A stretch of DNA of 64,000 nt from Planctomycetota bacterium (GTDB lineage Bacteria; Planctomycetota; Phycisphaerae; Phycisphaerales; UBA1924): positions 62,001 to 126,000 of the forward strand of contig JANRJM010000002.1 of NCBI GenBank assembly GCA_033763975.1, in the 5' to 3' direction. The position numbers were made by a program, and so were the translations under genes. The stretch's first letter is position 1, and every line of letters begins with the position of its first letter. The notes under the pieces were generated by a model. The model was given only the letters and a program-made list of their open reading frames with translations, was not told where the DNA came from and did not search any database. This document shows positions 9,801 through 18,769 of the stretch, in pieces.

Positions 9801-9941
9801 GGTGCGTTCGAACGCGGGGGCCGGGCTGCCGGAGCGCCACTGGACCTGGGCGGCGGCGGGAAGGGCGAGGCCCGCGCAGGCGGCGAGCGTGAGGGCGGTG
9901 AGGATGGACGACCCGGACGTGCCGCGTGCGCGCGTGGACAT
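6822..9941 (-). CDS. Secreted S8 (subtilisin-like) protease with C-terminal dockerin-like domain
   Basis: Start chosen at the second of two close ATGs (9941) because GGAG lies 8 nt upstream; this gives 1039 residues. The signal peptide ends at LALPAAAQ. A propeptide-like region follows (to about 220), then the S8 catalytic domain with Asp256 (VFDGG), His282 (GHATHCAGT) and Ser482 (GTSMATP). Behind it are a beta-sandwich (about 550-670), a region with paired Cys, and a jelly-roll domain containing MNLTGLADATLSYSRWYSN. The last about 60 residues are the dockerin-like tail ending QPCP, with loops DFNADGNVDQDD and DFNGDGNVDQDD. It probably digests protein outside the cytoplasm. It is a clear paralogue of the next gene, domain for domain. 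Confidence 0.92.
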   Translation of the reverse strand: MSTRARGTSGSSILTALTLAACAGLALPAAAQVQWRSGSPAPAFERTGIDQVLAAEASRARRVLVQLDRPITDAGRAELDARGVTLLAPVGDNAFFASVRPAQGARAGQPNTWITGVAPINPEWKMHPDIRAHLGADVAGDAIPAWAVRGEGDAREVAVNIVLHADAPADIVGADLVKRHGGSSQGAMASVNAFVAHVPLANLGALLLEDDVQWVEPVLPQLQEMNAENRSLTQAAVVQASPYSLTGAGVSVLVFDGGSVRTTHVDFSGRASVFDGSALSGHATHCAGTVGGAGIANPAHRGMAPGVTILSAGVNISGASGWLYTNPVDIEVDYATGYGLGADLSTNSIGTNVAQNGFPCTWHGDYNTTDAVIDSIVRGSSAVTNNSPFRVVWAAGNERGNGRCGTSFATMGPPSGAKNHLCIGSVNADSDNISSFSSWGPTDDGRMKPDFSAPGCQSGGDGGVTSCTSSGDTAYASLCGTSMATPTVAGCTSLLLQDFRARFPGANDPRNSTLKVLFAQSAADRGNPGPDYQYGYGSVRVRDAIDLMRTANFQEAQVAQGQDQNYTITVPAGAAALVVTIAWDDVPATPNAIPALVNDLDLEVYAPGTNARAFPWTLDPAAPANNAVRTQRNTRDNLEQVRVDNPAPGVWNVRVKAFNVPQGPQSFSIVSSHVLAGGQPIPTLSLATADLVSLVPPGTPAAVSADVFIQNDTLVPGSVQLRYRTSPGASFISLPMTLDSGTRWTGTLPGFACDADVEYYFVAQGVLSGASTAPAGGASTPLAADIGVIETFLSFDMESDDGWVGGQPGDTATTGAWNRMDPQATGAQPEDDTTPAPGVACWVTDGNAGTSIGTFDVDNGFTTLLSAPMNLTGLADATLSYSRWYSNTGGAAPNADVFTVQISNDNGSTWLPVETVGPAGPQASGGWNTPTFRVGDLVANPGAAVRLRFIADDAASGSIVEAAVDDLVVSALTCENPGGCDPDFNADGNVDQDDIACLAQVVAGDPSCSSNDPDFNGDGNVDQDDVDVLSQVVSGQPCP

Positions 9942-10111
9942 GTGCATCTCTCCGTGGGATTGAGGCGGGCCCGGATCCGGGCCGGCGGGACTCTCTCTCG
10001 AACACGCCCGGCCTGCGGACAGCACCGGTGCACCCGGGCCGAAGCGCGGGACTTGGTCAGTTTCGGCGAACTTCCCCGGTCGGTTCCGTGGGAATCCGTG
10101 CGAACGTTCGT

Positions 10112-10140
10112 TGAATACCGGCGCAAGGCCGTTTGGTCAA
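10112..10140 (-). promoter_or_regulatory. Candidate sigma70-type promoter for the first S8 protease
   Basis: On the minus strand TTGACC (10135-10140), 17 bp, then TATTCA (10112-10117). It faces the protease gene at 9941 and would give a leader of about 165 nt. Confidence 0.55.
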
Positions 10141-10174
10141 GCGCCGATTGCCGCGGGCGGAGGCGGGCCGGGCG

Positions 10175-13100
10175 TCAGGGGCAGGGCGCCCCGCCGATGA
10201 TCTGCGCCAGCAGGGCGAGGTCACCCTGGTCGGTGTTGCCGTCGCGGTTGAAGTCGGCGTCGGCCGACCCGCCCGCGCAGGCCGGGGAACCCCCGATAAC
10301 CTGGGCAAGGCACGCGAGGTCGTGCTGGTCGACGTTTCCGTCGGCGTTGACGTCCGGGTCGCAGGGCGGCTCGGTGGAGCAGACCTGGGTGAAGACCCGC
10401 AGGTCGTCGATGGCGGCCTCGACGACCGACGGGGTCGCGCCATCCTCGGCGATGAACCGCAGGCGCACCTGGGCGCCGGGGTTGGCGATCAGGCTGCCGA
10501 CGCGGAACGCGGGGGTGTACCACCCGCCGGCGGCCTCGATGCCCGATGGGCCCACGGTCTCGACGGGCAGCCAGGTCACGCCGTCGTCGGGCGAGATCTG
10601 CACGACGAAGGTGTCGGCGTTGGGCGCCGAGCCGGTGGAGTTGGAGTACCAGCGCGAGTAGGTGAGCGTGGCGTCGGCGAGGCCGGTGAGGTTCATGCGC
10701 GGGCTGGTGAGGATGGTGCGCCCGGTGTCGATGTCAAAGTCGCCCAGCGACGTGCCGGCGGCTGCGCCGGTCACCCAGCAGGCCGAGCCGAAGCCCGTGG
10801 TGTCGTGCTCGGGCTGGGCGCCGGTGCCCTCGGGATTGGCGCGCTCCCAGCGTCCGGTGGCGGCGGTGTCGGGGCCGGTGGTCCAGCCTGCGTCGGATTC
10901 CATGTCGAAGTAGACGTGGGTCTCGATGATGCCGACGGCGGCCTCGAGCGGCGAGGCGGCGCCGCCGGAGGGGGCCGCCGCGGACCCCGACTGCGCGCCC
11001 TGTGCGGAGAAGTAGTACTCGACCTCGCCCTCGCACTCGAACCCGGGGAGGACGCCCGCCCAGCGGGTGGCGTTGACGGGCACCATCGGCACGCTGACGA
11101 AGGGCAGGCCCGGGGCGAGGCGGTAGTGCAGGCGGACCGAGCCGGGCACGACGACGTCGTTGTCTGCCAGGACGTCGGCCGAGACGAGCGCCGGGGCGAG
11201 CGGAGGGACAAGAGTCACGACGTCGGCGGGCAGGACGGCGACGGTGGGGAAGGACGGGCCGGAACCCAGCGGGTGCGACGACACCAGGGAGAACGGCTGC
11301 GGGCCCTGCGGGACGTCGAACGCCTTGACGCGGATGTGCCACAGTCCCGGCGCGGGGGCGTCGACGCGCACCTGCTCGAGGTTGTCCAGGTCGTTGCGGC
11401 GCGTGCGGACGGCGTCCATCGACGGGCGCTCGGGGTCGAGCGTCCACGCGAAGTGCCGGTCGCCGCCGGGCGCGTAGACCTCGAGATCAAGGTCGTTCAC
11501 AAGAGCGCGGGCGGCGTTGGGCGTGCCCGGGACATCATCCCAGGCGAGCGTCAGGACGAGCGCGGGCGAGCCCGCGGGGACGACGACCTGGTAACTGACG
11601 TCCTGGCCTTGGGCGGCCTGCGCCTCGCGGAAGTTGCCGGCGCGCATGAGGTCGATGGCGTCCTTCGCGCGGACGGAGCCGTAGCCGTACTGGTAGTCGG
11701 GGCCGGGGTTCCCGCGGTCGACGGCGGACTGGGCGAAGAGGACCTTGAGCGTGGAGGTGCGGGGATCCGGTCGTCCGGGGAAGCGGGCGCGGAAGTCCTC
11801 GAGGAGCAGGGCGACCGATCCGGCGACGGTGGGCGTGGCCATGGACGTGCCGCACATGACGCCGTAGGCGCTGTCGCCGTCGGAGGTGGTGCTGGTGACG
11901 CCGGCGTCGCCGGCGCTCTGGCAGCCGGGGGCGCAGAAGTCGGGCTTCATGCGTCCGTCGTCGGTGGGCCCCCAGGCGGAAAAGGAACTGACCAGGTCGG
12001 TGTCGGCGTCGACGGAGCCGACGCACAGGTGGTTCTTGGCGGTGGCGGGCGGGGCGACGGTGGCGTACGAGACGCCGCAGCGCCCGCTGCCGCGTTCGTT
12101 GCCGGCGGCCCAGACGACGCGCAGGGGCGTGTACCCGGTGACGGGCGACGACCCGCGGACGATGGCGTCGATGACGGCGTCGGTGGTGCTGTAGTCGCCG
12201 TGCCACGCGCACGGGAACCCGTTGGTCGCGACGTTCGTGCCCAGCGAGTTCGTCGCGAGATCGACGCCCAACGCGGCGGCGGCGGCGTAGTCGATCTCGA
12301 GGTCGGACGGGTCGGTGTAGAGCCAGCCCGCGGGGCCCAGGTCGAGCCCGGCCGACAGGATCGACACGCCGGGCGCCATGCCCCGGTGCAGCCCGGCGCT
12401 GGACTGCCCCCCGCCCCCGAGCGTGCCCGCGCAGTGCGTGGCGTGCGAGGACGGGGCGCTCGCGTCGAGCGTCACCACGCGCCCGCCGAAGTCGGTGTGC
12501 GTGGCACGCACGCGGCCTGCGTCGAACACCAGCGCCCGGACGCCCTGCCCCGACAGGTTGTACGGGCTCGCCTGGAGGGCGGCGGCCTGCACGCGGGTGC
12601 GGTTCTCGGCGTTCATGGCGCCCAGGGCCGGCAACGCCGGCTCGATCCACTGCACGTCGTCCTCGAGCGCCAGCGCGCCGAGGTTCGCGCGCGGCACGTG
12701 GGCCATCAGCGCGTTCACGGACGTGAGCACGCTCGCGACGACCCCGCCGTGCCGGGCGAGCAGGTCGCGCCCGCGCTCGCCGGCCGGGGCGTCCTGGTGG
12801 AGCACCACGCACACGACGACCTCGGGGTTGGGAGCCGCCCCGCGGAGCGACCACGCGGGGAGCGTGTCTTCGCGGATGTCGCGGTGCATTTTCCAGTCCG
12901 GGTCGATGGGGGCGGCGGCGACGAGCCGGTCGCTCGCCGCGGCGCGCTCGCCGAACCCGGGACGGAGGGACGCGAAGAAACTGGTATCGCCGACGGGGGC
13001 GAGCAGCGAGACGCCGCGGGCGAGGAGGTCGGCGCGGACGAGATCGGTCGGGGGCTTGTCGAGCTTGACGAGGACGCGGGAGGCGGTGCGGGCGTGGGCG

Positions 13101-13243
13101 CGGAGGACGTCGGCGGCGCGGTGGGGGTCGATCTTGGCGGCGGGGGCGCCGGAGCGCCACTGGACCTGGGCCGCGACGTTCGACGTCGCGGCGACGAGCG
13201 CGAGAACGGACGACCCGGACGCGAGGAGGGCAGTCGTGCGCAT
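10175..13243 (-). CDS. Secreted S8 protease paralogue with C-terminal dockerin-like domain
   Basis: Start ATG at 13243 has GGAG 6 nt upstream and begins a signal peptide (MRTTALLASGSSVLALVAATSNVAAQ); 1022 residues. Domain order is the same as in the gene downstream of it on this strand: prodomain, S8 catalytic domain with Asp241 (VFDAG), His267 (SHATHCAGT) and Ser467 (GTSMATP), beta-sandwich, and the jelly-roll domain with MNLTGLADATLTYSRWYSN. The dockerin-like tail is the most divergent here: the loops read DVNADGNVDQHD and DFNRDGNTDQGD and the end is GAPCP. All calcium-ligand positions are kept. The two genes are a tandem duplication separated by 233 bp. Confidence 0.92.
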   Translation of the reverse strand: MRTTALLASGSSVLALVAATSNVAAQVQWRSGAPAAKIDPHRAADVLRAHARTASRVLVKLDKPPTDLVRADLLARGVSLLAPVGDTSFFASLRPGFGERAAASDRLVAAAPIDPDWKMHRDIREDTLPAWSLRGAAPNPEVVVCVVLHQDAPAGERGRDLLARHGGVVASVLTSVNALMAHVPRANLGALALEDDVQWIEPALPALGAMNAENRTRVQAAALQASPYNLSGQGVRALVFDAGRVRATHTDFGGRVVTLDASAPSSHATHCAGTLGGGGQSSAGLHRGMAPGVSILSAGLDLGPAGWLYTDPSDLEIDYAAAAALGVDLATNSLGTNVATNGFPCAWHGDYSTTDAVIDAIVRGSSPVTGYTPLRVVWAAGNERGSGRCGVSYATVAPPATAKNHLCVGSVDADTDLVSSFSAWGPTDDGRMKPDFCAPGCQSAGDAGVTSTTSDGDSAYGVMCGTSMATPTVAGSVALLLEDFRARFPGRPDPRTSTLKVLFAQSAVDRGNPGPDYQYGYGSVRAKDAIDLMRAGNFREAQAAQGQDVSYQVVVPAGSPALVLTLAWDDVPGTPNAARALVNDLDLEVYAPGGDRHFAWTLDPERPSMDAVRTRRNDLDNLEQVRVDAPAPGLWHIRVKAFDVPQGPQPFSLVSSHPLGSGPSFPTVAVLPADVVTLVPPLAPALVSADVLADNDVVVPGSVRLHYRLAPGLPFVSVPMVPVNATRWAGVLPGFECEGEVEYYFSAQGAQSGSAAAPSGGAASPLEAAVGIIETHVYFDMESDAGWTTGPDTAATGRWERANPEGTGAQPEHDTTGFGSACWVTGAAAGTSLGDFDIDTGRTILTSPRMNLTGLADATLTYSRWYSNSTGSAPNADTFVVQISPDDGVTWLPVETVGPSGIEAAGGWYTPAFRVGSLIANPGAQVRLRFIAEDGATPSVVEAAIDDLRVFTQVCSTEPPCDPDVNADGNVDQHDLACLAQVIGGSPACAGGSADADFNRDGNTDQGDLALLAQIIGGAPCP

Positions 13244-13398
13244 GAGACACTCCGTGAACGCCGCGCTCCCGCGCGGGGAGGCGGCGGCGGGAAGCCCTGG
13301 ATGAACCCCGGCGTCGGGCCGCGCTCGCGGCGTCGACGACCCCTCGCATGGCAACGCGCGTCCCAGTGTCGCGCCCGCCCCCCGGGAACGGAACATAA

Positions 13399-13428
13399 GA
13401 GATAGCGGGCGGACGCGGTCGCGGTCAA
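13399..13428 (-). promoter_or_regulatory. Candidate sigma70-type promoter for the second S8 protease
   Basis: On the minus strand TTGACC (13423-13428), 18 bp, TATCTC (13399-13404). The leader to the ATG at 13243 would be about 150 nt. The rest of the 334-bp gap 13244-13577 holds only the terminator described next. Confidence 0.5.
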
Positions 13429-13500
13429 CCGTGTTTCATGGGTGATTCAGCCTAGATTCACCCGGAATCCACCTGGTTCTTGCGAAGTCCGGTAGATCAT

Positions 13501-13537
13501 GAAAGAAAAAGCCCGCAGGGCGTAGGCCGCGCGGGCT
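13501..13537 (-). terminator. Intrinsic terminator of the 13578-14954 gene
   Basis: On the minus strand AGCCCGC and GCGGGCT (13531-13537 and 13510-13516) form a 7-bp stem followed by TTTTTCTTTC. It is 40 nt past the stop codon of the minus-strand gene at 13578. Confidence 0.8.
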
Positions 13538-13577
13538 CGTAAGAAGTGACATTCAGCCCGTAGTTCGGGCGAAGATG

Positions 13578-14954
13578 TTACGGGCAGGGCTGACCGGCGA
13601 CGACCTGCTCGAGGGTGAAGACGTCGTCCTGATCGGCGTTGCCGTCGCGGTTGAAGTCAGGGTCGGCGCAGGGCGAGCAGCCGGAGTTGCCGGCGATGGC
13701 CTGGGCGAGGCACTCGATGTCGCTCTGGTCGACGTTGCCGTCGGCGTTGATGTCGGGGTCGCACGGGGGCTGCGAGGGCCCGCGGGCGGCGAAGTCGACG
13801 CTCTGGGGGGAGTGGGCCTTGAAGAGGCCGAGGGTGGCGTCGACGGTGCGCGGGGGCTGGTCGGCGGTGAACCAGAAGTTGTACATGGTGCCCCAGCGGA
13901 GGGCGTTGGCGTTGGGGTTGACGGCGACCGTGGCGTCGGTGCGGAAGGTGACGGTGTTGCAGCCGCGCTCGAAGACCCAGGGGTTGTTGTTGTAGATCTC
14001 GCCGGAGTGGTGCATGGGGGCGTTGAAGCCGGAGTTGGTGACGTTGACGCCCGCGGGGACGGGGATGGTGATGGAGCCGCCCGCGCGATCGGACGAGAGG
14101 TTGAAGACGGCGTAGTCGTAGGTCCAGGTGCCGTTGCCGTTGTCCGTCACCTTGTGGGCGGCGTGGAAGCGGCCTTCGGCGGGCACGTCGATGATGACGT
14201 CTTCGACGCGGGCATCGACGAGGTTGGCGCCCATGCCGTGCTGGCGCCAGGCGGTGATGGCCGGGACGTGGCGGGTGGTGGTGCCGGTGATGCTCATGGC
14301 GTTGGTCCCGGCGGCGACGGTGACGCGCTTGAACGAGGCGTTGTTGTTGCGCTTGTTGCCGGCGGCGTCGTCGGTGCCGACGTACACGCCCTCGACGAAG
14401 TACTGGGCGTTGGGGAACGCGGTGGTGCCGATCTGGGCGGCGGGCACCTGGATGCGCTTGAAGATGGCGTTGCCGGTGGCGGCGCTGAACGAGCTGAACT
14501 GGCCGGTCCAGGGGTTGATGCTGGAGCGGGCGGCGAGGCGGCTCTGCCCGGCGTTCCAGCCGGAGGAGTAGATGTCGAGGCAGCCGACGCCGAGGACGGA
14601 GCCGCCCGCGCCGTTGCACGTCGGGGCGCACAGGCTGTTCGTGCCGGCCGCGGCGCAGCAGGCGAGCTTGGCGAAGCTCTCGCCGATCTGGACGAGGCGC
14701 CCGTCGGAGAGGCGGTAAGCGTTCATGGCCAGGCCGGGCGTGCCGCTGTTGGCCCAGGTGAGGTTGGCGGTGCCGATGTTGCAGGTGTACGAGCCAATGG
14801 TGTACCCGTAGACCCCGCTGACCGCGCCGTGGTTGGTGATGGACTGGACGTCGGCCAGGACGACATCGGCGCCCGGCGGGAAGGCCGTCGCCGGCAACGC
14901 GGCGACGCCGACCGCCACCGCCCCGAACATCGCACGCTTCAGAAACGATTTCAT
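13578..14954 (-). CDS. Secreted protein of unknown function with C-terminal dockerin-like domain
   Basis: GGAGGT lies 4 nt before the ATG at 14954, fixing the start; 458 residues. Signal peptide MKSFLKRAMFGAVAVGVAALPATA. The mature part begins FPPGADVVLADVQS and has a cysteine-rich stretch (LACCAAAGTNSLCAPTC near residues 100-120). A beta-rich domain follows (about 240-395) with VTDNGNGTWTYDYAVFNLSSDR and WGTMYNFWFTADQPP. I do not recognise an enzymatic family; the second domain resembles structural domains of secreted planctomycete proteins. The tail loops are DINADGNVDQSD and DFNRDGNADQDD, ending GQPCP. A strong intrinsic terminator follows. Confidence 0.82.
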   Translation of the reverse strand: MKSFLKRAMFGAVAVGVAALPATAFPPGADVVLADVQSITNHGAVSGVYGYTIGSYTCNIGTANLTWANSGTPGLAMNAYRLSDGRLVQIGESFAKLACCAAAGTNSLCAPTCNGAGGSVLGVGCLDIYSSGWNAGQSRLAARSSINPWTGQFSSFSAATGNAIFKRIQVPAAQIGTTAFPNAQYFVEGVYVGTDDAAGNKRNNNASFKRVTVAAGTNAMSITGTTTRHVPAITAWRQHGMGANLVDARVEDVIIDVPAEGRFHAAHKVTDNGNGTWTYDYAVFNLSSDRAGGSITIPVPAGVNVTNSGFNAPMHHSGEIYNNNPWVFERGCNTVTFRTDATVAVNPNANALRWGTMYNFWFTADQPPRTVDATLGLFKAHSPQSVDFAARGPSQPPCDPDINADGNVDQSDIECLAQAIAGNSGCSPCADPDFNRDGNADQDDVFTLEQVVAGQPCP

Positions 14955-15203
14955 GCTACCTCCGGTGAGAAGAACCTGGACTCCGGGTTGAGACCGGGCG
15001 GGCGCGCCGCCGTTCCAACCGACGATCCCACTGCTGAGACATGACCCCGAACGGGCTCGAGTGCACCCGGGGGCTCCGCAACGAATCGCGGACAGCGTAC
15101 CGCTCGGGCGGCATCTGCGGAAGCCCCGACACGAGAAATCCGCTCGTGGGCGAGCGGGCCCGATGAAAACCCGAACTCGGGCGGGTTTCCGGGCGTTCCG
15201 GCT

Positions 15204-15209
15204 ATAGTC
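15204..15209 (+). promoter_or_regulatory. lpd: Candidate -10 element TATAGT for lpd
   Basis: TATAGT is the best -10 match in the 281-bp divergent region 14955-15235 and gives a leader of about 20 nt that contains the AAGGA site of lpd. No convincing -35 is seen. On the other strand TTCCGC-17 bp-TACGCT (15094-15122) is a weak promoter candidate for the divergent gene. Confidence 0.4.
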
Positions 15210-15235
15210 GGGCGTCATTGCACGAAAGGACGGGC

Positions 15236-16777
15236 ATGCGGCATTTCGACGTGGTGGTGATCGGGGGCGGGCCGGCGGGGTACGTGGCGGCGATCCGGGC
15301 GGCGCAGCTCGGCTTTTCCGTCGCGTGCGTGGAGCGTGCCAAGCTGGGCGGGGTGTGCTTGAACTGGGGGTGCATCCCCAGCAAGGCGCTGCTGGCCAAC
15401 GCCGAACTCGTCGAGAAGCTGCGCCGCCAGGAGGACCAGAAGTTCTGGGGCCTCAAGATCAGCGGCGAGGTCGGGCTCGACTGGGACCGCGTCATCGGCC
15501 GGTCGCGCGACGTGGCGGGCAAGCTGAACAAGGGCATCGAGTTCCTGCTCCGCAAGAACAAGATCACGCACCTGGTGGGGAACGCCAAGCTCGTCTCGGC
15601 GGCGTCGAACGGGAAGAAGTGCACCGTGGAGGTGCAGGAGTGCGCGGTCAAGGAAGAACTGACGAGCGCCCCCGCCACGCCCGGCAAGGCCATCGAGACC
15701 ATCACCGCCGACCACGTCATCGTCGCGACGGGCAGCGTGGCGCGCGATCTGCCGTTCGCGAAGTTCGACGGCGACCGCGTGTGGGGCGCGCGCGAGGCGA
15801 TGTACAACAAGGAGCAGCCCAAGAAGCTCGTCGTCGTCGGCGCCGGCGCCATCGGGATGGAGTTCGCGTACTTCTACCACTCCATGGGCACGCAGGTCAC
15901 GGTCATCGAGATGCTGGACCGGGTGCTGCCGGTCGAGGACAAGGACGTGTCGGCGGCCCTGGAGAAGCTGTACAAGAAGCACGGGATGACGTTCCTCACC
16001 TCGCACGTCACGCAGGGCGTGGAGAAGACCGCGTCGGGCGTGAAGGTGACGGTCGCGCCGCTGGCGAACGGGAAGCCCGACGAGAGCAAGAAGCAGGTGC
16101 TCGAGGCCGACCGGGTGCTGCTGGCCATCGGGGTCAAGGGGCGCACCGACGGGCTGTGCGACGCGTCGCTGGGCTTGAAGATCGAGAAGGACCACATCGT
16201 CACGGACTTCAAGCCCGGGGTGACGAAGAACGAGGCGATCGATTACAAGACGAACCTGCCCGGGGTGTACGCGGTGGGCGACGTGATCGGCCCGCCGTGG
16301 CTGGCGCACGTGGCGATGGAAGAGGCGGTGACGTGCGTGGAGCGGATCGCGTGGCGGGCGAAGAAGTGGCACCACGAGCCGCACCCGATCGACTACTCGA
16401 CGATCCCCGGCTGCACGTACTGCATCCCGCAGGTGGCGAGCGTGGGCTACACCGAGCAGAAGCTGATCGAGATGGGCAAGGTGAAGGGGAAGGACTACGC
16501 GGTGGGCACGTGCGGGTTCATGGCGCACGGGAAGGCGATCGCCGCGGCCCACACCGACGGGTTCGTCAAGATCATCCGGGGCCTGCCGCGGGGCGAGATC
16601 CTGGGGGCGCACATCCTGGGCGACCAGGCGACGGAACTGATCGCGGAACTGACCCTGGCGCGTCGGCTGGAAGCGACGACCGAGGAGCTCATCGCCACGA
16701 TGCACGCGCACCCGACGATGCACGAGGCGGTGCACGAGGCCGCCCTGGGCAGCGAAGGGCGCATGATCCACGCCTGA
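15236..16777 (+). CDS. lpd: Dihydrolipoyl dehydrogenase (E3)
   Basis: Flavoprotein that re-oxidises dihydrolipoamide in 2-oxoacid dehydrogenase or glycine cleavage complexes, making NADH in the cytoplasm. The ATG at 15236 has AAGGA 6 nt upstream; 513 residues. It shows the FAD motif VVIGGGPAGYVAA, the redox disulfide GGVCLNWGCIPSK, the NAD motif VVVGAGAIGMEFA, the second FAD motif GVYAVGDVIGPPWLAH, and the active-site HAHPTMHE at the C-terminus. It is somewhat longer than usual, with an extra insertion near residues 120-160 (CTVEVQECAVKEELTSAP). It is a lone housekeeping gene among secreted-protein genes; no E1 or E2 gene is next to it. Confidence 0.94.
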   Translation: MRHFDVVVIGGGPAGYVAAIRAAQLGFSVACVERAKLGGVCLNWGCIPSKALLANAELVEKLRRQEDQKFWGLKISGEVGLDWDRVIGRSRDVAGKLNKGIEFLLRKNKITHLVGNAKLVSAASNGKKCTVEVQECAVKEELTSAPATPGKAIETITADHVIVATGSVARDLPFAKFDGDRVWGAREAMYNKEQPKKLVVVGAGAIGMEFAYFYHSMGTQVTVIEMLDRVLPVEDKDVSAALEKLYKKHGMTFLTSHVTQGVEKTASGVKVTVAPLANGKPDESKKQVLEADRVLLAIGVKGRTDGLCDASLGLKIEKDHIVTDFKPGVTKNEAIDYKTNLPGVYAVGDVIGPPWLAHVAMEEAVTCVERIAWRAKKWHHEPHPIDYSTIPGCTYCIPQVASVGYTEQKLIEMGKVKGKDYAVGTCGFMAHGKAIAAAHTDGFVKIIRGLPRGEILGAHILGDQATELIAELTLARRLEATTEELIATMHAHPTMHEAVHEAALGSEGRMIHA

Positions 16778-16986
16778 TCGGCGCGTGACGCCCGACCGGC
16801 GCACGGCGGGTCCGGCGCGGGGCAAGAGACCATCGGGCGGGGCGCAGGCCCTGCGGCGAGAGGCGAGACTGCACGGCAGGGGCGGTGCAATCGGGCTTTG
16901 CGCGTCCGGGCGTCTCTGGTACCATTCGGGCGTACGGCTCAGGTGCGTTCGCACCCGGGCCGCGGGCCGGGGGTGGAGAGACGCCG

Positions 16987-18624
16987 ATGCGTGGGGCGAT
17001 GCGGGCGAAGCGGGGTTGGGTTGCGCTCGTGGTGCACGGTGTGGCGGCGTGGTGGGCGAGCGCGCAGCCGTTCCTGGACGTCCCGTATCTCTCGACGCAG
17101 TCGCCCGAGGTGTTCCGCGACGCGTTCGCGCGGGCGCGCTGCGGGACGGTGCGGATCCTGATCCTGGGTGATTCGCAGGAGACCTCGCCGGCGGGGGCGG
17201 GGGCGGTGTACGTGCCGCGGGTGCAGTTCGAGTTCTGGTCGCGGATCGGCAACGCGCCCGAGACGCCGTGGATGGCGCTGCGGATCACAACGGGGAGCGG
17301 CACGCCGTACGCGGATTACCTGTGGCGGGGCGGGCATGTGCTGCAGGGGGTGACCGAGTCGCGGCTGCCGCCGAGCGCGTTCCCGCCGGGGCACGTGGGG
17401 GCCAAGACCTCGACAACGAACGGCAGCAACGTGAACGGGAACCAGTTCTACGGCAACCTGCTGCTGCTGCAGCACGACTGCGCGAACGTGCACCCGGGCG
17501 CGGAGATGCGTCTGCTGCACGAGTACTTCGACCGCGACGCGCCGATCGCGCTGGACGTGATGGCCGCGAGCAGCCCGAGCAGCGGGGAGGTGCGCGTGCG
17601 GGTGACGCCCGCGCCGACGTCGGCGACGGGGTTCTTCTTCCCGACAACAGAGGTGTTCGAGACGACGCTGGGGCTGGAGCGGCCCGGGGTCGAGATTCTG
17701 ACCCAGCGCGTGGGCCCGCTGCCCATGGGCACCGGCCAGTACATGCAGGTGGAGCTGTCGGGGACGGACCCGGCGAAGTTCACGGACCTGATCAGCGCGC
17801 GGTACGTGAACCTGAGCGATCCGCGGGGGTTCGCGATCACGAGCCTGTCGCTGGGGGGGTACAAGGCGCTGGACATCGAGTACTCGCACGCGGGGTGCGG
17901 GCCGGTGCTGGGGGCGATGGCGCCGGACCTGGTGATGATCTGCTACGGGGCGAACGACGCGACGGGGAACACGCCCCCGCCCGAGGCGGCGCCGATCACG
18001 CCCGAGCGCTATCGGGCGGACCTGGAGTCGCTGATCGCGTTCGTACGGTCGCACACGCGGGCCGACCTGCCGGTGATTCTGGTGAGCGACCCGATGCGGA
18101 CGAACCTGCCGAACCAGACGGCGCGGGACAACCTGGACGCGCAGCCGGGCGTGCACGCGGCGATCGCGGCGGCCGACCCGCTGGTCTGTGCGCTGAACTC
18201 GCGCCGGCTGACGCACGAGGCGGGGTGGACGCCCACCGGGGCGGGGCCATATCTGCAGGACGGCGTGCACTACTCGTCGCTGGGTGGGCGAGCAAAGGCC
18301 CAGGTGGAGGCGACGGCGCTGTTCGGCGCGTTCTTCCCCCAGGCGTCGGACTGCAACGCGAACGGGACCGACGACGCGTGCGATGTTCTGGCGGGGACGA
18401 GCACGGACGCGGACGGGGACGGCGTGCCGGACGAATGCCGCTGCGACCCGGACTTCAACGCGGACGGCAACGCCGACCAGGACGACGTGGCGTGTCTGGC
18501 GCAGGTCGTGGCGGGCGACGCGACGTGCTCGGCGTCGGAGCCGGACTTCAACCGCGACGGGAACGTCGACCAAGACGACGTGGACGGGCTGCTGCAGGCG
18601 GTGGCCGGGTCGGGGTGCCCGTGA
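16987..18624 (+). CDS. Secreted SGNH/GDSL hydrolase with C-terminal dockerin-like domain
   Basis: GGAGAG lies upstream of the ATG at 16987; 545 residues with a signal peptide ending VAAWWASAQ. SGNH enzymes hydrolyse esters, often on polysaccharides or lipids. Block I is ILILGDSQE with Ser63, block III is CYGANDA with Asn323, and block V is DGVHYSSLGG with Asp425 and His428. After the catalytic domain comes DCNANGTDDACDVLAG and DADGDGVPDEC, a calcium-type linker, and then the dockerin-like tail (loops DFNADGNADQDD and DFNRDGNVDQDD, ending GSGCP). A TACCAT hexamer at 16920-16925 may be the -10 site. The substrate cannot be inferred. Confidence 0.88.
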   Translation: MRGAMRAKRGWVALVVHGVAAWWASAQPFLDVPYLSTQSPEVFRDAFARARCGTVRILILGDSQETSPAGAGAVYVPRVQFEFWSRIGNAPETPWMALRITTGSGTPYADYLWRGGHVLQGVTESRLPPSAFPPGHVGAKTSTTNGSNVNGNQFYGNLLLLQHDCANVHPGAEMRLLHEYFDRDAPIALDVMAASSPSSGEVRVRVTPAPTSATGFFFPTTEVFETTLGLERPGVEILTQRVGPLPMGTGQYMQVELSGTDPAKFTDLISARYVNLSDPRGFAITSLSLGGYKALDIEYSHAGCGPVLGAMAPDLVMICYGANDATGNTPPPEAAPITPERYRADLESLIAFVRSHTRADLPVILVSDPMRTNLPNQTARDNLDAQPGVHAAIAAADPLVCALNSRRLTHEAGWTPTGAGPYLQDGVHYSSLGGRAKAQVEATALFGAFFPQASDCNANGTDDACDVLAGTSTDADGDGVPDECRCDPDFNADGNADQDDVACLAQVVAGDATCSASEPDFNRDGNVDQDDVDGLLQAVAGSGCP

Positions 18625-18769
18625 GAGGCTTCGACCGCGCGGCGCGATGACGGTGGAAGCCCGGGGAACCGACGACGAATTCAGCGAAGGTCGCGTGAAG
18701 CAACGCGCGGCGCGAGAGCGCGCCGACGGACGCCGATTGCGCTAGGTGTTTTTTATATCGACACTTACA

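Noticed and set aside
10133-13405. Very long open frame on the plus strand (over 1000 codons) opposite the second S8 protease
   Set aside because: It mirrors the protease frame exactly, has low-complexity Gly/Arg/Val/Asp-rich composition and no domain. In GC-rich DNA the antisense of a real gene often stays open.
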